Part shown: positions 48,985-59,586 of the stretch, one piece after another
Layout: each line of letters begins with the position of its first letter
Numbering within the stretch: the stretch's first letter is position 1
Assembly (NCBI GenBank): GCA_030267565.1
Contig: BRXU01000070.1
Span: 1-64,000 of the forward strand
From: Pleodorina starrii
Lineage: Eukaryota; Chlorophyta; Chlorophyceae; Chlamydomonadales; Volvocaceae
Direction: 5' to 3'
DNA: 64,000 bases
The notes under the pieces: model-generated
The model's input: only the letters and a program-made list of their open reading frames with translations
What the model was told of the DNA's origin: nothing
Database searches by the model: none
Made by a program: the position numbers and the translations under genes

Positions 48985-51900
48985 CTACCGACGCCGCTGC
49001 TGCGCCTGCTGCTGCTGGTTCTGCTGCTGCTTTGGCAGAGCCTGCTGCTGCTGCTGCTTTGCGGATGACGCCCTGGAAGACGCGACGGACGACGGCCGAG
49101 AGCTGCCCTCCGCGCCCCGCTGCCCCAAAGAGGGCCGAGCCGCCGCCTTCAGGATGACCGCCGGCGGCGGCTCCCTACCGCCGCCGCCGCCGCCGGTGCC
49201 AGCCCCTGGCGCAGCGTTCGCAGCAGATCCCAGCCCAGGACCTGCTTCCCGTGGCGGCAGCGGCGGCGCCACCCCCATGGGGCCCGGCCCCAGACTGGAC
49301 CCTGTCCCCGTAGAGTGGCGGCTGCCGTGGCCCGTCCCCATCGTCCGGCGACTGCCTTGCCCCGCGCTGCCCACACGCGTCTGGGCGGCGGCACCCGAGG
49401 CACCACCGCCGCCGTTGGCGTCGCCACACCCTGTCCCAGATGCCCGGCGGTGGTTCAGCCCTGCGCTGCCCAGACGCGACGGAGCTCTGACGCCGCCTCC
49501 GCCGCCTCCCCGGCCTCGGCCTCGGCTGGACGGGCGCACGGGTGCGGCGTAGGGAGAGGTGAGGGAGGTCGCTGCGGCGGCAGCGCTGCCCTTGCCGGAA
49601 GCGGTCGCCGACGGACGCCGGCTGCCGCCGCCGACGCCGCACGGGCCAGCGCCGCCGCTGCTGGCGGCTGCGGCGGCCAACGTCGCCTCGTCGGGAAGCG
49701 ACGGCGTCGTGCGGCCTGCTGGGGGCTGAGGCAGCGCTGCCGGCGCGGCGTCAGATGCAGGCGGCGACGGCGTGGATGTCCGCCACGAGGTTGGCGGCGG
49801 CGGCGGTGCTGGCGCCTCCGTCGGCGCCTTGGCCGCTGGCGGCGCCGCCGTCGGCATCGGCGTCACCCGCAGCACCATATCGCTGTTAGCGCGACGGGGT
49901 AAGGGCAGCACCGGGCAGCTGTACCTGGCGCTTGCCCTGCCGCCGCCGTGCCGCCCATACTCGTCTTCGGAGCTTCCGCTGCCGCCGCCTCCGCCGCTGA
50001 AAGCGCTCTCCGGCCCTGCGCCACTGCTGCCGCACACTCCGCTGATGTTGCGCATGGGAGGCAGGTACCTGCCAAGGGGTGTATGGGGTGGGGGGGAGTT
50101 GGGGGTTTGGGAGGGCCGGCGGCGGGTGAACGGGCAGACGGGGGTTGGCGGTAGTGGCATCAGCGGCGCCGCGTCTAAAGCACCACGGGGCGACGGAGAC
50201 GCACATCACCACAACCCGATGTATAAATCTCTTCTGGTGGCACGACACCACACGGGGAGAGGGTTTTTTTTCCTTGAGGGCCAACCAAAGGATGCGTACC
50301 AAGGGATGCGCCGGTGGTTGTAACGGTTATTGCGGTTGCGACAGCGGCGGATGGCGCAGCAGTGCCATATTCGGCTGAGTGCTCGGTTGCGCATTGCGGG
50401 TCTCCATTTCGCGCTTGCCTGCCCTCTTCCCAACCGACCGACCTTTTGACTTATGGCTTTCCGCTAAGCTCGCAGGTGCAGCGGTTGTTTTGTTGGTTGG
50501 TGGTTGTGGATGGCAGTTGCGGTGTTGTGGTGGTGCTTGCCGTGTGACGATTATGTTGGCGATAGAGAGGCGGTGGCGGTGGCGGTGGCGATGCTGTGGT
50601 TGTGGTGATTGTGGTGGTTGTGGTGGTTGGTGTGGTTGCTGTAGCCGTTGCGATGGATTTAGCGACGAGGCGGTGGTTGAGTTGGCGGTTGAAATGCCTC
50701 ACGAGACATGATGGCATTTGTCATGCTTTCAGGGCCGAGAGCTCAGGGGCTGGGAGGTTGGCAGGAGTCTTGCAGACCGGGGGCGGCAGGGCGGGAGCGG
50801 GCCGCAAGCGGCCGGGTGCGGGTGCGGGGGATCCTGCAGCGGCGGTGGTGGCGGCCCAAAAGCGGGTGGGGCTAGCTTGCTTGCTTGCTTGCATGCTTGC
50901 GTGTTCGTTCGTTTGCTAGGGGAGGGGAGACGAGGCGCCGCCGAGACGCCGCGCGGCGACGCGTGTGCCGGAGGACGCTCAGCGCCATATCCCGTGGGTG
51001 ACCCGTGGGACGGCCGACAACCGGTACCCCCGGGCGGCTTGGCACCTTCAGAGCCCGAGAGAAGAACCAAAACCCATAATTCGGAGCGGCTTTGTCTGAT
51101 GTCACCTCGGCCAGGTCCAAGGTCCCCCAGGCCCGTGTGTTGCAAGGCCCCCGCCCTGAGCGTCCCAGTGTGCTCGAGGCGCAACGCACGGCAGAGGCAG
51201 AGGCAGGTCCGGGCCCAACAGCCGCCTTGCTTCACCTCCTCGCATTGGCCTTTGCCTGGCCTGGCCCGGTGGTTTGTGTGGACCGCTGCGTGAGGGAGCT
51301 TTCCTTCCAAAACGTAGCTCGCCCCCTCACCTTGATGTACGGTAAGCACGTGAACCGCTCAGCGCCTTCCCTTCCCTTCCCTTCCCTTCCCGGTGAAGAG
51401 AGATTAAGGGAGACAGCCCGCAGCGCAGCCCTTGCGCCCTCGCAACGCGGCAGCCCGCCAGCGCGCACCTGGGAGCGCGGGTGTCACGACATCCCCCCCC
51501 CCCACACACACACACGCCCCACGGCCCCAGCCCGCCCCTCCACCGTTTGCTCGGTTGGTATACCATTTCTCCCCAGTCCCCCACCCACCCTCAGGGACCC
51601 CCTCAGGTACAAAAGCCCCTGACTCCTACCTGAACGTCGCATCAGGGTCCTCCTGCTGCTGCTGCTGCATCCGCTGTTGGTGCTGCATCTGCTGCATCTG
51701 CTGTTGCTGCTGCTGCAATGCCACATACCCTGCTTGTAAGGCACTGGCCCTCTGCCGACTCGTCGCGCTGCTGATGCCCCCTCCTGCTGCTGCTGCTGCG
51801 TCAGGCTTCGACTCGCCTGGCCGGCTATGCGGGTCTTCTTGTTGCTGCTCAGGGTGTTCCTGCTGCCAATTACCCCTTTGAAACATTTCGTTTGTGAAAC

Positions 51901-54900
51901 CGGCACCTGAGCCCGACCGGCCGTTCGCCGAGGTGCCTCCTGCGGCGCCGGAGGCGCAGGCGGAGGCGGAAGCGTCTGCGCCGCACACGCTGCTGACACG
52001 ACGGACGCTGCCAGGCCCCGGCCCCGGCGGCAATGCGTCGTCGAGGCCCGGGCGGTCGAACCCATCGCCGCGGCCACTGACCCGTGGGTCGGTGACCGCG
52101 GTGGGACTGGAGGCCGCGCCGTCCCTGCGCTCGCGCCGGGTGCGGCGCACGGGGCTGTCCGGAGGGGCGGAGCTGGGCCGGTGGCTCTGCAGGGAGCGGG
52201 TGGAGGGGGTGGAGGGAGGGAGGGGGTGGAGGGAGGGAGGGGGTAGGTGGGTTGTTTGGGTGGCTGGTTGGTTGGTTAGCGTGGTTAGCGTGCAATGCGT
52301 GGCTGATTAGGTGGTTGGGTTGTTGTATGGGCGGAGTTGGAGTTTGCGCAAACCAAAAAAGAAATAGGAGGGCAGTGGGGCCGCGCGGGCGGGCAGGTGG
52401 GCGGAGTTGGAACGCAGAAAGAGGGTAAGATGCTGCAAGGGGTGCGGAAGAAGGGGCTTGGGGGGCATGGTCTTGGTTGGATCGATGGAAGCGATGGCGG
52501 CGGTGGCGACGGTGGAGTTTAAGGACTGACTGAACTCGGGAGCTGCTGCGCCACGACATCCCGTCCCACCCGCAAAGTCGGCCGGTGGCCGCTGGCACCT
52601 CTTCCTTTCCTTTCCTTTCCTTTCCTTTCAAGTGCGCACTGCACAAAAGCAGTAAGGAATACCATCTCCTCATCCCATCTCCTCAGCCCATCTCCTCAGC
52701 CCATCTCCTCAAACCCCAGCTGCGCCATTTATTCCTACACGCGCGAGGGGTTCTCGCGCGGGGATGCACCACCCAGAGTCGTGACCGTCGAGGCAGCGGC
52801 ATACCGGTACCGCGCACACACAAGGGCGGGACTCGAGGCGGCGGCAGGACGAGGCACCGCGGCGGCGCGCCTGGCCCCCTAGGATGCATGCAAGGGAAGA
52901 AACGGGCGCCCCCTGGGAAGACATGGTTCCCCCCTTCCCCCCTTCCCCATGTACGGTACACCAACCACAAAAGTAAGCCACCAAGAATTGGTTTCTCCCC
53001 TCGAAGGTGCTGCAGAACACCTACCTTCAGCCGCGACGACAGCGCCAGGGCCCCGGCGTCCTCCGAATCCTGCTCCTCAAAGCCGCCGCCGTAGCCGTCG
53101 CAATGCGGCCGCCGCTGCTGCTGCTGCTGCGGGTACCTGCCCGGAGGCAGCGGGCAGAGCTGCGTCCCATGCCCCATCCACGCCGCTCCCGCCGCCGCAG
53201 CATTTGTACGGTAAGGCCCGACACCTGCCGCCGCCGCCGCGGATGCCGCTGCGCCGGGTAGCGTGTGAGGTAGGCGCCGTGGCGGCGGCGGTGGCGGCGG
53301 CGGCGCCGCCGCCACCGCCCTGCCGCCCGACATGCCTCGCATGCCGGGGCTGCCGCCAGCCTCCCCGTTATACGTCGTCCGTCGCGGGCAAACTCTGTTC
53401 ATTGCCGCCGCTGCCGATACTCCTCTTGGACTGGCGGCGCCGCTGCCGCCGTCGCCGTCGCCGCCGCCGCCTCCGGCGGGCGGCTTCGGCATGACCCGGG
53501 GCGGCGGGCCGCCAGGCCCTCCGGGAGCCCGCGAGACGCGCGGCAGCGGCTTGCGCGGGACGTGGGGCTTCAGCGGCGGCAGCTTGGGCTGCTTGGCGAC
53601 GGCGGCCGCCGCCGCCGCCGCCTGCGCCGCTGCCGCCGCCCGCGCCAGCGGGTCCCACTTCGCCACGGCGGCCTTGCGCCGCTCCTTGGCTTCATCCGCG
53701 CGGCGCTTCTCCTCCCTGGAGCCATGTCGTACACGGCGGGGCCACCAGGCGTGAAGAGGTCGTCATGTCAAGTAACGCGGCAAAAGACACACAGCACCGC
53801 ACCGCACCGCCCGTCAGCATCATGCCCCTTCCTGGGTGGTCATCAGCCTCGCAGGAAAGGAAGCTCCTGCTACTTTCGCAGCGACCGGCACACGCACAGG
53901 CACACGAACAGACACACAGACACACGCGATCAGACGCACAAGCGGCCCTGCCGTGCCCCTGTCCACCCCAACCCCCTCCTCCCCTCCTCCGCGCCTCGCC
54001 TCCAGGAATTCCAACCCACCTTTCCTGTGCCTGGAATATGTCCATCATGGTCATGATATCGGGCGGCAGGTCGGACAGGCGCTCAAGTAGGTCGGGGGCT
54101 CCTGGGGGCAGCTCGGGACCGAAGCGGGCCGCCACACGCCGAACGGCGGGCTGTGCTCGGGGAGGGAGGCACCAGTGAGGGGGGGGGGGGTCCACCGGGG
54201 TCAGAGGCGGTGGGGGCCGGGCTTGCGCCTGGAATGGGGTTGGAATCGATGTGTCACACTTCGAGACAACACCTGAAGAGTAAAACGTGGGGTATGCTGC
54301 TGCTGCTGCTCCTCGCCTCCTCCGCACTTCATTTTGATGGGCAGTTGGGCGCATTAAAAATGAAAACTCCCTGCCAAACACACACGCGCACACACACACG
54401 CACAGGCCCCACCATACCCCCCAGCCCAACCCCGCCAGATCCACAGCGGCCCCCTTCCCATACATACCCTGCGCACCCCTTCCCCCTGGCCCCACCACCA
54501 ATCACCACCACGGACCCACGGACCCGCATCCAGTCCAGCTGCTGCCCTCGTTTCCAACCTCTTTGAGTTTCCAACCTCACTCGGGGGCAAAATCGTCATC
54601 CCCCACACGGAGGATTCGCATCATCGCCCACACTTCGCCTCCCGGGTCTTGTCTTTCATCCTCCTCCCCTTGGCAGCCTGGTTTGCTGCAACCAACATCC
54701 ATTTGTTTCGCACTGCACTCTCACAACCCCCCCTCTCCTTCCCGCCGGACCCGCCACCAAGCACCCACCATGTACCCAAACCCCCCGGGGACCACCACAA
54801 CCTCACCGGGACACACACACCCCGCCGCGGTATCTTCTATTTACCCCCCCCCCCCGGCACACACACACTCACACACACCTGCAGCCACTCGAGCTCTAGC

Positions 54901-57890
54901 AGCTCCTCCGCTGAGGGCCTCAGTGCGGGCTCCTTGGTCAGCATGGCGCGAACCAGGTTGCGCCAGTGCTCGCTGGGGACAGGGCCGGCGAAGGGGGAGA
55001 GGGGAAGAGGGCAGGGAAGGGAGAGAGGGGGCAGGTGGAGGGAGGAAGGGAAGGTGGGAGGGAGAGATGGAGGAGGTAGGGTAAGAAGGGGCGCAGTGGG
55101 GTGGGGAGATGGAGCCACAGGGGGGGGCGCAAGGGCGTGTGGGCGAAGCAGCCAAGACGTCCACGGCCGAGGGCACACGTCCGTCCCCGCAACCAGTCCA
55201 CTTCCCCCCGCCCCCCCCCCCCGCCCCACGGCCCCAGCCCACTGATGCTTCATCACCGACCCACCCACCCACCAACCGACTAACGGCCCCACCTGTAGCA
55301 CGACGGCATCGGCGGCGGCGGCCCCGCAGTGACCTTCTTGATGAGGCCCGTCATGTTGAACGCCTGCAGACAACAACCAGGCAGGCGGCCCAGGTGGTCC
55401 AGGCAGGCAAGGCAGGTCCAGGTGGCCCAGGTGGTCCAGGCGGCCCAGGCAGGCCCAGGTAGGCAGGTGAGACAGCCAGCCAGACAGGCAAGGGCAGGTA
55501 TGTCAAGACAGACAACAGCCCGGGCAGGACCCCGGTTCATCCCTCCCACCCACCCAGCTGCCCAGGCAACTCGTCCAGTCGACTATCTGGACGACCCACG
55601 CAGCGACCCAACCCAGCCCACCAGCCATCCCAACCCAGCCCACCAGCCAATTAACCAAAAACCCAGCTCAGCCCACCCACCCACCTGGAACGCCGGCTTC
55701 AGCGCCGACAGCTCAAACAGCACGCAGCCCAGGCCCCAAACGTCGTTGGGAGTGCCGTACGGCCGCTCCTGTGGTGTGGTGGTCGGGGGACAGCGACAGC
55801 GACAGCGAGGAGAGGGTTGGGGCCACCTTTCCGACCACATTTCCCCCGCCATCCTTACGTCATGTTCGAGTCGTCCCCTTACGTTTTGCGTCCCCCGCAG
55901 GGGAGCCTCGGAGGTCGCACCGCTGTGGGGTGCGCAGGTGGCCTTGCCGCCATCCCCAGGCGGAGAGCGGAGTCACCCCCCGGGCGGTGGCCGCCTCGGG
56001 CCGCCCTGCTGAATACTGATCTGACCCACGGTTCGGTCAGCTACTGCTCAGCGCACGGCGGTCGCTTGGTTCCCAGCTCCTCCTCACTACGGCTTGGCTT
56101 CCCCCGCGCAATCGCCCTCCATGCACACCTCGCCTCGCCTCGCCTCGCCGGCCAATGTCACAGCCCCCGTGTCTCCCGGGTCCCATCGGCACAACATCCC
56201 TCCCCCACGGGAAAGGGGTAACTGACGATTTACCTTTACTGGGTGAAATCAACGAAAACCAAGGTTGACCCAAATGACAGAATCTTTCCCTCCGTGCTGA
56301 TGCCACCCTTCCCCGGCCCCTGCACCTTCTACGCACCCCAGTCCCCACACCCCGGGCCTCACCTGCAGCACGCAGGGCGACATGTAGTTCGGAGTGCCCA
56401 CCATTGTTTTGGTCAGGTGGTTGGTATCGGGCTCCAGCACAGTAGACAGACCAAAGTCGGCGATCTGGGTTGTTGGGGGTTGGCGGTTGGGGGTTGGTCG
56501 TCGGATGGTTGGAGGTTGGCGGTTGGGGTAACGTGGGGTTTCAATGTGGGTTGGCACCGGTTGGAAGAGGGAGGGGGTCCCCGCACCTTCCCTTCCCACC
56601 CGGCCCAAAGAGCCCCTCACCGCCACCTCCTCCCTACCCTAGTCCCTACCCCACCTTGAGGCATCCGTCCCCGGTGATGAGGATGTTTGCGGTTTTGAGG
56701 TCCCGGTGGGCGATGTGGCTCCGGTGCAGATAGGCCAGCGCGGACAGAAGCTGAAGCGGGGGGGAGGGGGGGGAGGGCCTAGTCAGGAGGGGACCGGGGG
56801 GGTCTATTCGGCTCAATGAAGCGAACGCCAGGCTCTGATGGCAGAAGGGAACCCCGGGGGCCGGGGTGGGCACGGAGACAGAGCTGTCGCTTTCCCTCCC
56901 TCCGTCTCACTCACATGTACACACATACACACACACCCTCACACACGTCATGCCGTACGTACCTGTACGGCCATCTCCTGCAGGTGCTCCTCACTGAAGT
57001 GGACGCTGCCCGGGTGCTGTCCGTCGTGATGGATGGGGAGGGGGAAGGGTTGGGTGGGTTTGGGTTTGGGTGGAGGGGAGGGTGAGTGGGTGGGTGGGTG
57101 GACGGCAAGCTTTGGGAGGGAGGGACCATCCGTCCTCGCGCCCTTACCCCTACACAGCGCCGTCGGCAAGTTCTACAGGGCCTGGGTTTCATTGCAGTCT
57201 CATTGCGTCGCCTCCGTCCCTTCGCTGCGCTTTCTTCTTTTATCACCTCCTCGCCCTCGCCCCCACCCTCGCCCTCGCGCCATCACCCTCGCCCCCCGTC
57301 TCGATCGCGCCCTCAACCCCTCATCCCCCCTGGCCCCCACCCACCCACCCACCCACCCACCCTCAGCCTCAGCTGTGTGAACAGATCTCCGCTCTCGCAC
57401 AACTCCACCAGCAAGCACAGGTTGCAGCCGCCCTCCACCCAGCAGCCCTTGAACTGAGCGAGGGCGGAAGAAGGGGTTGTGGGGAGTGCAATGCATCGTT
57501 TTAACGAGAGCTAGGAAAGAAGGCAATGCAGCGATGGGGCGGAGGCGAAGGACGGGGTCGTTGGGAGTGCCATGCGTCATTGTTACGAGGAGGGGTTGGT
57601 GGGAAGGGGGGTGCGCCGGTAAGGGAGGGAGGGCCCGGGGAAGGCACAGGGTTGGGTGAAGGGGCGCCGACTAGGGCGACGGCGAGAGCGGGAAATTTAG
57701 GGGGGGGGCGACGCGCGGTATGCGGTCGGTGTGGGGAGTATAGGTGAGGGGAGTGTCGGTGACGTGTGTCAGGGGAAGCGGGGGGATATGTGGGACAGAT
57801 GGGGGGAAGAGGGCGGGGGAAAGGAAACTACCGGCGCAGGGAGGGGCGGAGCACATACTGAGACGGGCCGCGCACGGATCCCCCAATACC
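47426..57890. repeat. Tandem 10,465-bp segmental repeat, copy 3
   Basis: Last copy and the only one continuous with the 5' exons of the kinase. It differs from copies 1 and 2 by two homopolymers: a C run near 54,844 is 12 instead of 10, and a G run near 57,700 is 9 instead of 10, for a net length of +1. The right border lies inside the intron between kinase exons 2 and 3, where the shared sequence ends at CCCCCAATACC and unique sequence starts with ATGTCGCTATCG. Confidence 0.97.
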
Positions 57891-58951
57891 ATGTCGCTAT
57901 CGCTGTCACACAGCCGCTGCCCTTCCCATTCCCATGAGCCCCTTTCTCTGCCCGCGGCGGAGCACCCCCACGACCACACCACACCACACACACACACACC
58001 CCGCCGTCCCTGACGCCCCTTTTGGCCCCGCAAACGCTGCCTACGCAAACGCACGCTCCCCAGCAGTTAGGGCGGTCATCGGGCCCCAGCTCCAGCTCCA
58101 GCTCCAGGGGGGGGTGACACGGCCCCCATCCCATCCCATCCCAACCCATCTCATGCGAGAGCAGTCCCGAAGGGGCTGGCCGGCTGGGGTCGCATCGCGC
58201 GCCGGCCTCCCACCTCGAGCACATTCCTGTGCCTCAGGTTGCTGAGCAGCAGCAGCTCCTTCACACTGCTCTGCCGCTCGCGGGCGTTCTGGCGGGCCAG
58301 CCGCACGCGCTTCAGGACGAAGCGCTCACCGGTCACCTGCAGCGCGCGCCCACACCGCAACCGCGGCCGCGGCAGCAAGCACGAGGGAAAAAACAAGGGA
58401 GGGACAAAGGGCGCCGGCCCGGGCAAGTTGGGCGGTTGGGCGTGGAGGCTGACGGGTCGCAAGATTGGAGGCAGGAGGAGGTAACATGGAAATACGGAGG
58501 TTGGAAGCGGACAGATCACGGGTCCCAGGATGAGGTATCTTTACGCGCGAGAGTGATGATGGTGGAGGGGAGAAGGCGGGCTCATGAGCGCGCTGTGGGG
58601 TGTTGTTGTTGGGCAGATGGTTTGGATCTTTGGGGGAACGCGGGGCACGGACGTTTTCACTCACAGAGGGTTGCAGGGCAGGGTTATGGGTCGGGATGCC
58701 ACATATGGTTAGCTGGAATCGCCAAGTTTGGCGGCAGCATCTATCGGAAACACTTGGTGCCTTCATGTAATCGCCATGTGCTCTGGTGGAGTGATCAAGT
58801 GGGTATAGGGCGGCATTGCCGCTGCATGCCGCCCGCGGCCAAAGCAGACACTCTGACAGCAGACCGATACCAGGGAGCATACCTTGTGTTGGACAATGTG
58901 CGCGGTCCCAAAGGCTCCCTTCCCAATCTGCCGGATGTTGACATAGTCCTC
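48985..58951 (-). CDS. NEK-like (NIMA-related) Ser/Thr protein kinase, full copy
   Basis: Predicted cytoplasmic Ser/Thr kinase of the NIMA-related type; relatives in green algae act in cilia and the cell cycle. Exons: 58,883-58,951; 58,214-58,336; 57,361-57,453; 56,963-57,016; 56,655-56,750; 56,363-56,464; 55,685-55,768; 55,293-55,363; 54,879-54,972; 54,020-54,150; 53,025-53,715; 51,630-52,186; 48,985-50,068. All have GT/AG borders and matching phase, joining to about 1,082 codons. Numbering from the first recognised residue: glycine loop GKGAFG 10-15, Lys32 in FVLK, alpha-C Glu50, HRDLKTAN 128-135, DFG 148-150, DVW 188-190, Arg249, domain end about 262. The APE glutamate position is Cys (MSPCVLQ, residue 176). 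The tail (263-1,082) has a charged helix (EEKRRADEAKERRK), Pro/Ala/Gly runs and poly-Gln. No in-frame ATG precedes exon 1, so a start exon or extension is missing. Exons 1-2 are single-copy; the rest is triplicated. Confidence 0.88.
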
Positions 58952-59586
58952 CTGCGGCGAGATGCCGATTCGAAAAGCCCATGTCACGTACTTCTTCCGC
59001 TCCAGAGTACACACCTCGTAGAACCTACCGACGACATTGATGGCATACAGACTCCGGGGAAAAGTACTCTTCCTCAAAACAGCCGAAGCGGGGCGGTCCT
59101 ATCGAACCCAAAGGCAGCAACGCTCCCTTCGAATAAAGCCATTCTCTGGGTGCAAATGAAGGATGAAGATCCTAATCAAAAGCGTGTATCAACGTGTTGC
59201 TTGGAATGGACACAGGAAACGGGAGCTGAGTCTGCTCCTGCTTATGGAGACCACGGTAACCAGGAAAATAGCGTTTTATTAGAAATACAACGGTTACGAG
59301 CTACTTGCTGCTCTTATGAACAGGCACAGTATGCTCCGCGCGGCTGCAAAATTGCGTCAACATGCTGCGGACAAACGGTCTGTACTGAATCAACCGCCTC
59401 GGTGTGGATGCCAAGAGGATGCAAAAAACAAAAAAAACTTTGAGACATACAATTATTATCATACAGGGCGATCGGATATGAAGGGTGATTACACGACCAA
59501 CACAACCTCGGACTCGTGACTTTGGAGACCGTCAGCCCACCCTGTGGGACCCTTGATCGTTTACAAACGCTTGCACCAAGGCAGAC
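58952..59586. promoter_or_regulatory. Divergent region between kinase and START-like gene
   Basis: About 0.6 kb between the first recognised kinase exon (minus) and the first ATG of the START-like gene (plus). It is lower in GC than its surroundings, with an A-rich patch near 59,421-59,440 and a short AT-rich stretch near 59,447-59,460. A palindrome CGTTTACAAACG lies at 59,558-59,569. It must contain the unseen kinase start and probably both promoters. No clear TATA box was fixed for either gene. Confidence 0.45.
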
